Part shown: piece after piece, positions 19,879 to 30,383 of the stretch
Layout of the letters: the number at the start of each line of letters is the position of its first letter
How positions within the stretch are numbered: position 1 is the first letter of the stretch
Assembly: GCA_903858085.1 (NCBI GenBank)
Contig: CAIOHJ010000299.1
Location: 1-64,000 of the forward strand
From: an uncultured Chloroflexota bacterium
Lineage (GTDB): Bacteria > Chloroflexota > Anaerolineae > Caldilineales > Caldilineaceae
Direction of reading: 5' to 3'
Length of the DNA: 64,000 bases
Position numbers and translations under genes: made by a program
The notes under the pieces: generated by a model
Database searches by the model: none
Seen by the model: only the letters and a program-made list of their open reading frames with translations
What the model was told of the DNA's origin: nothing

Positions 19879-21452
19879 GGGACTTCCCTTCCTTGTTTGA
19901 AACGCCAAAGCGGGCCTGTTTCTTCCAGTTGGGTGGCATCCAGCCAGGCCGGTCGGTAGGCAAAAAAGACAGGCCGGATCCCCCCATAGCGTTCTACTGC
20001 CTGGGCAGCCGAAAGATCCAGCCCAGCCAGCTGGGGGTACAGAGCGCGCTGCAGACGGCGGTACCAGTCGAACTGGTAGAGCGATTCGTTGACAGCGATT
20101 GTCCCTGGGGCCGCCGCCTCCAGTGTACGGTCACCCCAGAGCCCATACCAGATCGCAAAGGTCTCCTGATCTCCCAGCGTGACCACCAGGCTGCCCGGCT
20201 CCAACACGGCAGCCACCTCAGCGAGATAGAGAGCTGCTTGCTGATCGTCGGCCAGAGAGATGGCTGGCCAGCGCCCTGCTGTCCCCCCCCCCAGCAGGAG
20301 GGCCAAGGAGAGCGCGCAGGCCGTCCAGCACCGGGGCCCCCAGCGGGCTGCCAGCCAGCCCGCCACGCTGGCTGCCCCTACCGCCAGCCAGAGGCTGGAG
20401 AGCCACACAAGCGGCAGCAGGTAGATTTCGCTGTCACGGGTGTGGTAAAAAAGGGCATACAGGCTCACCGGCACCACCCACAACAAGCTAAACGTGCGCA
20501 GAGAGGGCTGCCAGCGATCCCAGGTTGCCAGCCCGACAAATCCCAGCGCCAGCCCCACAGGGGTGAACTGCAAGGTGACGGTATAGGCCCACAGGGTCAG
20601 CCGCTGCCACAACAGGTCCGCTGGCCCTAAAACCAGATAGCCACGATAGGCAGCCCCGCTGACCAGCCAGCCAAAACCCTCCCAGTTGTCTGCGTACCCC
20701 CAGTTGACCGGCGGCACAGCCGCCGCCGCCAGCGGAACACGCACGTACCACAACGCCCCGATCAAAATGCCCCCCAGCAACACCTTCAGAGGGGCCAGCC
20801 AGCGCCGTGGCCCAGCCTGCTCCACCATCAGCCTGTAACCAGCTGCCGGCAACAGCAGCAACAGGGTGAGGTGGTGTGCGGTCCCCAGCCCGACCGGCAG
20901 CAGGCTGTACCAGAGCCGCTGCGGTTTGACCAGCACCGCCCAGCCCAGCAGGGCGATGAGCAGCGCATGCAGGCTGTAGACTTCGGTCAAAATGGATTGG
21001 CTCCACAGCAGCGGAGTCACCGCCCAGGCGCCCCCCGCCAATCCGGCCCAGGCCCACCGCAGCGGTCGTTCTGTCAGCAGATGGCCAGCCACCCGCACAC
21101 TCACCAGCACGCTGGCTGCACCCAAGCAGGCGCTGAGCAGGTTGCCGCGCCAGACCAGTGAGGTCGACGGCGCCACCCCTTCGAGCAGGGCCAGCCACCC
21201 TTGCAGCAACAAAATGTACAGAGGGTAGCCGGGTGGATGGGGCACCCCGTTGGTGGCGGCCGCTGCCAGCAGTTCACCGCCGTCGGCACCCTGATGCGCC
21301 CAGGTCAGATCCGGGGCCAGCGAGCCACAGTACAGCCACAACGCCAACCCAGCCATCCCCACGGCTGCCGGCCAGCCTGTGGGCCAGCCTGTGGACCAGC
21401 CTCTGCGCCAGCCCTCCTGCACTCTGTCCAGAGCCCGATCTGCGCCGCTCAT
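19875..21452 (-). CDS. DUF2723 polytopic membrane protein (GT-C-like glycosyltransferase)
   Basis: Integral membrane protein of 525 residues with roughly 10-12 hydrophobic segments. The motif DGGELLAAAATNGVPHPPGY near residue 57 is the DUF2723 signature; this family is related to GT-C enzymes that transfer sugars from polyprenyl phosphates to proteins or lipids. The acidic DGGE would be the catalytic part. A large C-terminal soluble domain holds YGLWGDRTLEAAAPGT and Tyr/Trp-rich text. The N-terminus contains GWSTGWPTGWP, produced by a 12-bp tandem repeat in the DNA (21370-21405). It lies between the DUF11-like and DUF4012 genes in the same operon. Confidence 0.8.
   Translation of the reverse strand: MSGADRALDRVQEGWRRGWSTGWPTGWPAAVGMAGLALWLYCGSLAPDLTWAHQGADGGELLAAAATNGVPHPPGYPLYILLLQGWLALLEGVAPSTSLVWRGNLLSACLGAASVLVSVRVAGHLLTERPLRWAWAGLAGGAWAVTPLLWSQSILTEVYSLHALLIALLGWAVLVKPQRLWYSLLPVGLGTAHHLTLLLLLPAAGYRLMVEQAGPRRWLAPLKVLLGGILIGALWYVRVPLAAAAVPPVNWGYADNWEGFGWLVSGAAYRGYLVLGPADLLWQRLTLWAYTVTLQFTPVGLALGFVGLATWDRWQPSLRTFSLLWVVPVSLYALFYHTRDSEIYLLPLVWLSSLWLAVGAASVAGWLAARWGPRCWTACALSLALLLGGGTAGRWPAISLADDQQAALYLAEVAAVLEPGSLVVTLGDQETFAIWYGLWGDRTLEAAAPGTIAVNESLYQFDWYRRLQRALYPQLAGLDLSAAQAVERYGGIRPVFFAYRPAWLDATQLEETGPLWRFKQGREVP
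21370..21405. repeat. 12-bp tandem repeat, three copies, inside the DUF2723 gene
   Basis: GGCCAGCCTGTG occurs twice in a row and a third time with two changes, followed by a partial fourth copy. It keeps the reading frame and encodes a GW(S/P)T repeat at the protein N-terminus; copy number could vary without a frameshift. Confidence 0.7.
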
Positions 21453-21461
21453 TTTTCTGTG

Positions 21462-22064
21462 TTACCACCAGAAATCTGGTGCAACAGCCGGAGGCAAGCC
21501 GATGAAAAGGGCGGTGTAGGTGTACGCTGCATTGCTGGAGAGCAGTGCAGCAGCCCCTTGCAGCACACTGCCGTTGGCCAGATCGGCGCCGACCTCTGCC
21601 ACGATCTGCACCGTCGCACTCGCCCCGGCAGGCACCTCCGGCCAGCTGACCACCACCAGTGCGTTCCCAGCCTCTGTCTCCATCTGGACAATCTCCCCCT
21701 GCCCCGTCTCAGCGCTGCCAGCCACGCTGGCAGAGACGGTGACAGCGTCCAGCCCAGCAGGAAGCTCGAAGGAGTACTGAATTTCTGCAGCGGCCACCTC
21801 CCCCTGGTTTGTCACCGTGAAGGGAATTGTGAGTTGCTGCCCCTGGATAGCCAGCAGCAGCGACGGCTCGCTCGCCAAAGCGAGCACCGTCTCGGCCGCT
21901 GAATTCGCCCTTCCCTCGACCTGGCTGCGCTCGACAGGCCCGGCAACCGCCCGCGCAGCACCGCGGCCCAGCCCAAAGAAGAGCGCCAACAGCAAAGCGG
22001 GGAACAACAGCCCGACAACCAGGGCTCCTCTCGAAACGCCGCACAACGGGCGGGGAACGTGCAT
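21462..22064 (-). CDS. Secreted or anchored protein with DUF11-like beta-sandwich domain
   Basis: Protein of 200 residues. An N-terminal hydrophobic segment (LVVGLLFPALLLALFFGLG, about 15-33) acts as a signal anchor. Residues 70-180 (LTIPFTVTNQGEVAAAEIQY, VSWPEVPAGASATVQIVAEV) look like a DUF11/CARDB-type immunoglobulin-like domain as found in bacterial surface proteins. The C-terminus ends in hydrophobic and aromatic residues. It lies between the glycosyltransferase and DUF2723 genes with gaps under 30 nt. It could be an acceptor for the sugars this operon handles; there is no LPXTG-like sorting motif. Confidence 0.65.
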   Translation of the reverse strand: MHVPRPLCGVSRGALVVGLLFPALLLALFFGLGRGAARAVAGPVERSQVEGRANSAAETVLALASEPSLLLAIQGQQLTIPFTVTNQGEVAAAEIQYSFELPAGLDAVTVSASVAGSAETGQGEIVQMETEAGNALVVVSWPEVPAGASATVQIVAEVGADLANGSVLQGAAALLSSNAAYTYTALFIGLPPAVAPDFWW

Positions 22065-22088
22065 GCTCTGCTCCTTTTTTGCTTGCGC

Positions 22089-23753
22089 TCAGCGAGCGCC
22101 ATGGCCCTGAAAGATCGCGGGGAAGGTGCGGAGGAGGATCTCAAAATCTCGGCGCAGGCTGTAATGGTCAATGTAGTCCAGCTCCAGCTCCAGCCGTTCG
22201 CCAAACGCCAGGTCTCCACGGCCGTTCACCTGCATCGGCCCCGTCATTCCCGGTTTGACCGCCAGTCGGCGGCGCTGAAAATCCTGGTAGCGCTGGACGA
22301 TCCGTTCCTCTTCCGGCCGCGGCCCCACCAGACTCATCTCGCCGAGCAACACATTGTAAAACTGTGGCACCTCATCCAGCGATGTACGCCGCAAAAACCG
22401 GCCAATCCGCGTGACCCGCGGGTCTTGCTGAAGTTTAAAGGCTGGCTCCGGCAGCCGTTCCAGATCGACCAGATGCGCAAGCCGGGCTTCGGCGTCGATC
22501 ACCATCGTGCGCAGCTTGACAATGCGAAAGAGCCGCCCATTCTCGCCGACACGCACCTGCCAAAAAAAGATGGGGCCCGGCGACTCTGCTTTGATCGCCA
22601 CAGCGGCCACCGCTACCAGCGGGACCGACACCGTCAGACCCACCAACGCCCCGACAATATCCACCGCCCGTTTCACCAGCCGCTGCCAGCCGGCGATCAC
22701 CGGCTGCCGTTCACCGGGCGCGGTCCCAGCAAAATGCACCGTGCCATGCAGGTAGCCGCTGCCCAACGCTGCCGCCCGCACCCCCAACAGCGGCAACCCC
22801 AGCAACGCCAACGTCGGAGAACGCCGGGCCAGCTTGTAGGTGAACGGCGCTGCGGTGATCCCAAAGAGCAAAGCGGCTCCACCTGCCACACTCCAAGACC
22901 AGAGCAGCGGCGGCCACAGCAGCCCCCCTCCCCCCAGCCCAATCGCCCCGGCCAGAGCAGCCAACAAAACGATCTGCAACTTCAACACCTGAGGCGTATG
23001 GCTGTCCTGCACCATTCGTTCAGGATGCCAACGCATCATCAACGCTTTCCAGAAACCGATCGCATATTTGCGTCGAAAATACTCGCCGACGTCCCGGTCG
23101 TGCAGATGGACAACCCTGGCCTCTGGCGCAAAGACAAGACGATACCCTTTTTGGGCCAGCCGGAAGCTGAATTCTTGGTCTTCCACGCTGGCTGTTGTAA
23201 AAATCGGGTCAAATCCACCGTTTTCCAAAAACAACGCTCGACGATACCCCGCCGAATAGGTGTCGATAAAATCAATCTGCGGCTGCTCCGCCATTCGGTC
23301 GTACCGGTCTTCGTACTCCGCCTGCACAAAACGCGCGACCAGATCGGTCTGCTCGGTCAGATAGGCCCCCTTCACCCCCACCACCGCCGGGTCAGCAAAC
23401 GGAGCGGTCATGGCTGCAACCCAGTTTGGTGCCGGCGCACAGTCCGCATCTGTAAACAGTACCAGCGCAGAAGCGGCAACAGCCGCCCCCCGGTTGCGCG
23501 CTGCGGCCGGTCCAGCATTCGGCTGAATCAGCTGGGTCAACCGAGATTGGGGATGTAGGCTCTGCCAGTGCTCGATCTGCTGCGCCGTGCTGTCGGTCGA
23601 GCCATCGTTGACCACGATCAGCTCATAGCAGGCCGACGACACTGTCTGTCGGGCCAACGCGTTCAGACAACGCACAATCGTGTTCTCACCGTTGTAGACA
23701 GGGACAACAATCGAACAGAGCAGCGGTTCTAAGGTCAGAGAATGTTTGTCCAT
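22089..23753 (-). CDS. Fusion of GT2 glycosyltransferase and polyprenyl-phosphate sugar-1-phosphate transferase
   Basis: One polypeptide of 554 residues with two enzymes. Residues 1-230 are a GT2 domain (SIVVPVYNGENTIVRCLNAL; FTDADCAPAPNW gives the metal-binding DxD-like motif; EDQEFSFRLAQKG). Residues about 285-345 hold membrane segments. Residues 365-550 are a bacterial sugar transferase of the WbaP/PglC class: KRAVDIVGALVG helix, GPIFFWQVRVGENGR, KLRTM, the DPRVTRIGRFLRRTSLDE block and LVGPRPEE. The C-terminal part would load a sugar phosphate on undecaprenyl phosphate and the N-terminal part could add the second sugar. The two are normally separate proteins. The sortase-like gene lies 26 nt upstream. 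Confidence 0.85.
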   Translation of the reverse strand: MDKHSLTLEPLLCSIVVPVYNGENTIVRCLNALARQTVSSACYELIVVNDGSTDSTAQQIEHWQSLHPQSRLTQLIQPNAGPAAARNRGAAVAASALVLFTDADCAPAPNWVAAMTAPFADPAVVGVKGAYLTEQTDLVARFVQAEYEDRYDRMAEQPQIDFIDTYSAGYRRALFLENGGFDPIFTTASVEDQEFSFRLAQKGYRLVFAPEARVVHLHDRDVGEYFRRKYAIGFWKALMMRWHPERMVQDSHTPQVLKLQIVLLAALAGAIGLGGGGLLWPPLLWSWSVAGGAALLFGITAAPFTYKLARRSPTLALLGLPLLGVRAAALGSGYLHGTVHFAGTAPGERQPVIAGWQRLVKRAVDIVGALVGLTVSVPLVAVAAVAIKAESPGPIFFWQVRVGENGRLFRIVKLRTMVIDAEARLAHLVDLERLPEPAFKLQQDPRVTRIGRFLRRTSLDEVPQFYNVLLGEMSLVGPRPEEERIVQRYQDFQRRRLAVKPGMTGPMQVNGRGDLAFGERLELELDYIDHYSLRRDFEILLRTFPAIFQGHGAR

Positions 23754-23779
23754 ACTGGTGCAGCTCCCAAGCCCCCAAC

Positions 23780-24445
23780 CTACTCGGGTGCAGTCACCCG
23801 CTCAGCGACCACGAAAAGCCGATGGGTCGTCGTCGCCAACGGCCAGCCGGTCATCAAGGTCAGCTGGGCACGCTGGGTGGGTGCACTGTACAGGGCAGCC
23901 TGCGCAGCCTCTTCAGCAGTCGCACCCAGCAACGGGATCGGGTCGGGCAGCTCGACAACCCGGTACAGAAACGTGTGTCCTGCCCCATCCACCAGATACA
24001 GTTCCTGGCCGACAGCCAGTTCTCCCAACGAAATCGCCGCAAACACCGCCGCACCGTACGCCTGGTGGCCTGCAACGACCACGTTGCCATCTCCCCCGGC
24101 CGGGGAACTGTTCAACGCCCACCCAGCAGCGTCCGCGGGCACCACCCAGCGCGTGGTCAGTTGCCCTGCCACCATCCCCCGTTCCCACCCCATCGGGAGC
24201 ACCGGGATCTCCAACGAGAGCGAAGGGATCAGAAGCTGTACAGGGGGAGCCTCCCCCGCAGCCAACAGCTGCTGCTCGGGCGTCGGCGAGAGCGGCTGCC
24301 CCCCATCCACCAGGTCGGTTTCCCCCAGAGAATCCTTTCCTCCCAAAGCTGCAGAGCTGTCAAGCGGCTGGCAGCCAGCCAGCAGCAAGAGGCTGACCAC
24401 TGCCGCCTGGACAGAAAACTGACGGAGCCACCGTTGAAAAATCAT
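23780..24445 (-). CDS. Sortase-fold lipoprotein lacking the catalytic cysteine
   Basis: Class D/E-like sortase of 221 residues. It begins with a signal peptide and lipobox LLAGC (Cys25) in place of the usual transmembrane anchor. The catalytic His127 (VVVAGHQAYG) and Arg209 (TTTHRLFVVAER) are in place, but the TLxTC motif reads LTLMTGWP: Gly200 (codon GGC) stands where the nucleophilic Cys should be. As read, the protein cannot form an acyl-enzyme. It is the first gene of the surface-glycan operon, with a consensus-like promoter. Options are a binding-only pseudo-sortase or a single-base sequence error (TGC to GGC). The ribosome-binding site is weak. Confidence 0.72.
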   Translation of the reverse strand: MIFQRWLRQFSVQAAVVSLLLLAGCQPLDSSAALGGKDSLGETDLVDGGQPLSPTPEQQLLAAGEAPPVQLLIPSLSLEIPVLPMGWERGMVAGQLTTRWVVPADAAGWALNSSPAGGDGNVVVAGHQAYGAAVFAAISLGELAVGQELYLVDGAGHTFLYRVVELPDPIPLLGATAEEAAQAALYSAPTQRAQLTLMTGWPLATTTHRLFVVAERVTAPE

Positions 24446-24528
24446 AGCTGGACAGGAATCCTTTCCAACACGCTTGCTGAGGGACAGAGCCGCTGAACCA
24501 TTTTGGACAGCCAAGAAAAACCATACAA

Positions 24529-24557
24529 ATTGTAGCGGAGAGCAGGGCAACACGCAA
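24529..24557 (-). promoter_or_regulatory. Promoter of the sortase/glycan operon
   Basis: Minus strand TTGCGT (24552-24557), 17-nt spacer, TACAAT (24529-24534), leaving a leader of about 77 nt. It is divergent from the selC promoter. Confidence 0.7.
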
Positions 24558-24598
24558 ACCAGCCCCCCCAACAACGGTTGCGCGTCTGCGACAACAGT

Positions 24599-24627
24599 TT
24601 GGCCGATCGTCCAGATCTGGCTACAAT
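24599..24627 (+). promoter_or_regulatory. Promoter of the tRNA-Sec gene
   Basis: TTGGCC, 17-nt spacer, TACAAT; the tRNA starts 7 nt after the -10, as expected for direct transcription. Confidence 0.75.
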
Positions 24628-24634
24628 AGCAGAT

Positions 24635-24730
24635 GGGGGGGAATGTGTCCCGGTGGATGCCTCGGTCTTCAAAACCGCTGGCAGGTGGCGCTGAGCCGGC
24701 TGCGGTGGGTTCGACTCCCATACCCTCCCG
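24635..24730 (+). tRNA. selC: tRNA-Sec (anticodon UCA)
   Basis: Selenocysteine tRNA of about 96 nt that reads UGA codons marked by a SECIS element. The anticodon loop is CTTCAAA with anticodon TCA at 24669-24671. A long variable arm (GCAGGTGGC pairing with GCCGGCTGC) and the T arm GTGGG-TTCGACT-CCCAT are clear. The acceptor 3' strand ACCCTCCC pairs with the G-rich 5' end with wobbles; the exact 5' end is uncertain by one or two bases, and the long acceptor arm is typical of selC. CCA is not encoded. It has its own promoter and lies about 0.8 kb before selD. Confidence 0.92.
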
Positions 24731-24760
24731 CTGCCTTGGTTTGACATGGAGCTGCAGACG

Positions 24761-25195
24761 ATGGAAATTGCTCTGTTCGAAGAGAACACCCCAGCGCGCG
24801 TCGAGCGCTGTGTGCTCTACCCGTACCCCGATCTGAAACGCATCTGGACACGCATCTGGGTGACGCCGACCCAGGACGACCCCAGGCCCAACCTGGAGGT
24901 CGTCGTGCTGAACCCAGACGCCAGCGAAAACTGCAGCGTCTATCTGATGGCACATGCCGACAGCCGCGCAGAGACGACACTGCACATGCACAATCCAGTG
25001 CCCGGCACCCACTATCGGGTCGCAGTCGAGCTCACCCAGGGGCTGGGCGACACACAGCAGGTGCTGGATCGCCACCTCTTCGACCTGATTCTCGAATTTC
25101 GCAACCCCGACACCGGGGACCCTGGATTCGGGTTCGGGGTCGACTGGGCTGCGCTTGCCCACCAGAAGGGCCAGCAGAGCGAAGAGGCCTCCTGA
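24761..25195 (+). CDS. Protein of unknown function between selC and selD
   Basis: Predicted soluble protein of 144 residues that I do not recognise. The sequence looks like a single beta-rich domain (VLYPYPDLKRIWTRIWVTP, LEVVVLNPDASENCSVYLM, TTLHMHNPVPGTHYRVAVEL), which might be Ig- or C2-like, and a charged C-terminus (HQKGQQSEEAS). The ATG at 24761 is preferred because GGAG lies 9 nt upstream; an ATG at 24746 has no site. It begins about 30 nt after the tRNA-Sec gene and precedes a small membrane protein and selD in the same direction, so it may share the transcript. A link to selenium is suggested only by position. Confidence 0.7.
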   Translation: MEIALFEENTPARVERCVLYPYPDLKRIWTRIWVTPTQDDPRPNLEVVVLNPDASENCSVYLMAHADSRAETTLHMHNPVPGTHYRVAVELTQGLGDTQQVLDRHLFDLILEFRNPDTGDPGFGFGVDWAALAHQKGQQSEEAS

Positions 25196-25260
25196 AAGGC
25201 TGTGCCGTGACAGAGCCTCTCTCTCTGGTTGAGCTGCGTTGAGCCCCTTTCATCGTTTCC

Positions 25261-25536
25261 ATGGACTACCTGTTGCCCCTGGTCCTTGGGATGCTGCTCG
25301 GTGGGCTGTTGATGCGCTACTGGTACACGATTCGGGGCCACTGGCAAAAAAGCCAGAACGCGCAGCGCGATCACGACAAAACCGTCAAAGAAATTCTCGA
25401 AATGCGCAAAAAGGCCAGCAACGCGCGGCGTACAGCACGGGCCAGCGGCCTCCAGGCGTCGACAGGGCTGCTCTTCCTTGTGTTGCTGCTGCTGCTGCTG
25501 GCGATCATCGTTGTGAATCTGTTGGATCTCGTTTAA
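25261..25536 (+). CDS. Small membrane protein with two hydrophobic segments
   Basis: Protein of 91 residues: an N-terminal membrane helix (MDYLLPLVLGMLLGGLLMRY), a charged 45-residue middle rich in Lys and Arg (KTVKEILEMRKKASNARRTA), and a strongly hydrophobic C-terminal helix (LLFLVLLLLLLAIIVVNLL). No known family. Its stop codon is 20 nt before the selD start, so the two are likely co-transcribed. Confidence 0.7.
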   Translation: MDYLLPLVLGMLLGGLLMRYWYTIRGHWQKSQNAQRDHDKTVKEILEMRKKASNARRTARASGLQASTGLLFLVLLLLLLAIIVVNLLDLV

Positions 25537-25555
25537 CCAGAAAGGAGGTGCGCTG

Positions 25556-26647
25556 ATGGCCAAACCGTTGACTGCGCTGGTCACCTGCGCCGGTTGAGCG
25601 TCCAAGCTCCCCCCAGGGACACTGGCGCAGGTCGTGCGCCAACTGGCTGGATTGTTTCCAGCAACTGAATACCCGGATGTCCTGGTCGGTCTGGGTGAAC
25701 CAGACGATGCGGCTGTCGTGCGCATCGACCCGCAGCGCGCGCTGGTCAGCACCACAGATTTTTTTACCCCGATCGTCGATGACCCCTGGAGCTACGGAGC
25801 GATCGCAGCGGCCAATGCCATGAGCGATGTCTTTGCGATGGGGGGAGAGGTCCTGTTTGTGCTCAACATCGCCGGCTTCCCAGAGCAGCTCTCCCCTGCC
25901 CAAATTGCCCAGATTTTTGCCGGCGGTGCCGCCAAAGTACGGGAGGCAGGGGCGGTCGTCGCAGGGGGCCACACGATCAGCAGCCCAGAACCCTTCTACG
26001 GGCTGGCGGTGACCGGGCTCATCCACCCCGACCAGGTGCTGCGCAAAGGAGGGGCCGAGCCAGGGGATCAGCTCTATTTGACCAAACCGCTCGGAACCGG
26101 CGTGATCACCACAGCCGCCAAACAAAGCGGTGCAGGCTGGACGCGCTGGCTCACACGGCTGCGCCGCAAACGCGCTGCGCTCGAACGCAGCGACCTCGAT
26201 GCCGCTATCGTCTCCATGCTCAAGCTGAACCAGAGCGCCGCGCGCGCGGCGCGCGCCGCCAGTGTCCGCAGCGCCACAGACATCACAGGCTTTGGGCTGC
26301 TCGGCCATGCCAGCGAGATGTTGATTGCCAACCAGGCTGCCCTGTCGTTTCAGATCGAGACAGCCCAGGTGCCCGTGCTGCCCGGCGTCTGGCAGTCGCT
26401 GGAGGCAGGCTGTCGGACGCGCGGCTCGACGCGCAACCCAGCTCATTTTGGCCAACATGTCCGCTTTGCCCCCAGCCTCCCCCCTGCCTGGCGCACGTTG
26501 CTTTGGGAGTCAGAGACCAGCGGAGGGCTGCTCCTGGCAGTGCCCAAAGCCACCCAGGCCACGTTCGAAGCAAGCTGCACCGCGCAAAAACAGCCCGTCT
26601 GGCGGATCGGCCAGGTCGTCCCGGGCGAAGGAATCCAGGTCGTCTGA
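25556..26647 (+). CDS. selD: Selenide, water dikinase with selenocysteine at position 14 (UGA recoded)
   Basis: Makes selenophosphate from selenide and ATP, the selenium donor for tRNA-Sec. The 363-residue product starts at the ATG at 25556 with AGGAGG 7 nt upstream. The N-terminal active-site motif is TCAG-U-ASK: codon 14 (25595-25597) is TGA in frame, at the place where SelD proteins have Cys or Sec, followed by the conserved Lys17. Reading resumes without interruption to 26647 through the AIR-synthase-like fold (DDAAVVRIDPQRALVSTTDFF, AMSDVFAMGG, AGGHTISSPEP, TDITGFGLLGHASEM). A hairpin just after the UGA fits a bacterial SECIS, and selC is 0.8 kb upstream. Gene finders will start this gene too late, near 25634. 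Confidence 0.93.
25598..25646 (+). promoter_or_regulatory. SECIS-like hairpin after the selD UGA codon
   Basis: TGGCGCA (25623-25629) pairs with TGCGCCA (25635-25641) around the loop GGTCG. The G-U in the apical loop about 32 nt after the UGA is the feature SelB recognises in bacterial SECIS elements. An outer CCAG/CTGG pairing (25613-25616 with 25643-25646) extends the stem across an internal loop. Confidence 0.75.
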
Positions 26648-26664
26648 AGCGCCGCACAGGCCAG

Positions 26665-26712
26665 AAAAAGGTGGCGTCCCTGGCTTGCACAAGGCAAACC
26701 AGGGACGCCACC
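26665..26712. terminator. Intrinsic terminator between selD and the cupredoxin gene
   Basis: A 14-bp perfect stem (26670-26683 with 26699-26712) encloses a smaller TTGC/GCAA stem. On the minus strand it is followed by TTTTT, so it terminates the cupredoxin gene; it may also stop selD. Confidence 0.85.
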
Positions 26713-26716
26713 CCCT

Positions 26717-26740
26717 CGACGGCCACTCCGACGGCCACTC
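26717..26740. repeat. 12-bp direct repeat, two copies
   Basis: CGACGGCCACTC is present twice in tandem between the terminator and the end of the cupredoxin gene. No function suggested. Confidence 0.6.
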
Positions 26741-26745
26741 CGACG

Positions 26746-27237
26746 TCACATGGACTCGACCAGCAGCCGACCCTGCATGGCCGGATAGTGGCCAGCGACC
26801 GTGCAGATCACGATATACTCGCCCGGTTCGACGGGTGCCGTGAAGGTGTCCGTCGCCTTTTCGCCGGCCAACAACACGCCGGCTGCCCACAAAATCAGGT
26901 CACTGTTTTGATCCGGCATGAACGGAACCGGCAGTTCGGCATCCTTCTGGACGATCGCCCAGTTGTGGTCCAGCCCCCCCAGGTTCTCCAAGTTGACGGT
27001 CACCTCTCCGCCCGCCGTCACCCGCCAGACCGGCGGTTCCGCCAGGTTGTTGTTGTTGTCGCCGAAATAGATGTCGTGCATCGCCACCTCCAACGTGGCG
27101 GCGATGACTGCCTGCGCAGTCGGGGCCTCCTGTTCCGCTGCCGGCACTGGGGTGGCTGTCGGCTCCGGTGTGCTGGAAGCGCCGCAGCCGGACAGGACCC
27201 ACAAAACAACCAACCAAGATACAAGCTGCCGACCCAT
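26746..27237 (-). CDS. Cupredoxin-domain lipoprotein (blue copper protein)
   Basis: Surface lipoprotein of 163 residues predicted to bind type 1 copper for electron transfer. The signal peptide ends in LSGC (Cys18), followed by a Thr/Pro/Ala/Glu linker and a plastocyanin-like domain. The copper ligands can be assigned as His in GGLDHNWAI, Cys in VICTVAGHYPAMQG, and the His and Met of the same loop. A partner oxidase or reductase is not in the window. Its promoter should lie between 27238 and 27350, but no clear -35 was found. Convergent with selD across a strong terminator. Confidence 0.85.
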   Translation of the reverse strand: MGRQLVSWLVVLWVLSGCGASSTPEPTATPVPAAEQEAPTAQAVIAATLEVAMHDIYFGDNNNNLAEPPVWRVTAGGEVTVNLENLGGLDHNWAIVQKDAELPVPFMPDQNSDLILWAAGVLLAGEKATDTFTAPVEPGEYIVICTVAGHYPAMQGRLLVESM

Positions 27238-27370
27238 CTTTCAATTCCTCTCTTTTTCTTCAAACCGCTTGTGAAAATTATCGCAAACATACTGTAACAC
27301 AGCTCTGCTCCTGCTGAGCGTCTGTTGGCTTCCAAATGGCTGTGCAGAAGTTTTTGTGGAGGGAGCCTGT

Positions 27371-27399
27371 TTGTCGGCTCTCCCCAATTTGGATATACT
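27371..27399 (+). promoter_or_regulatory. Promoter of uvrA
   Basis: TTGTCG, 17-nt spacer, TATACT; about 50 nt upstream of the start codon. No LexA-like box was recognised. Confidence 0.7.
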
Positions 27400-27452
27400 G
27401 AAAGAACTTTTGTTCGGTGCTGACCCAAAAACTGTTTGGCGGAGAAGAAACG

Positions 27453-30379
<2,927 letters not shown>

Positions 30380-30383
<4 letters not shown>

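Noticed and set aside
24446..25162. In-frame upstream extension of the sortase-like gene
   Set aside because: It would run through the selC tRNA and the divergent promoters; the lipoprotein signal marks the real start at 24445.
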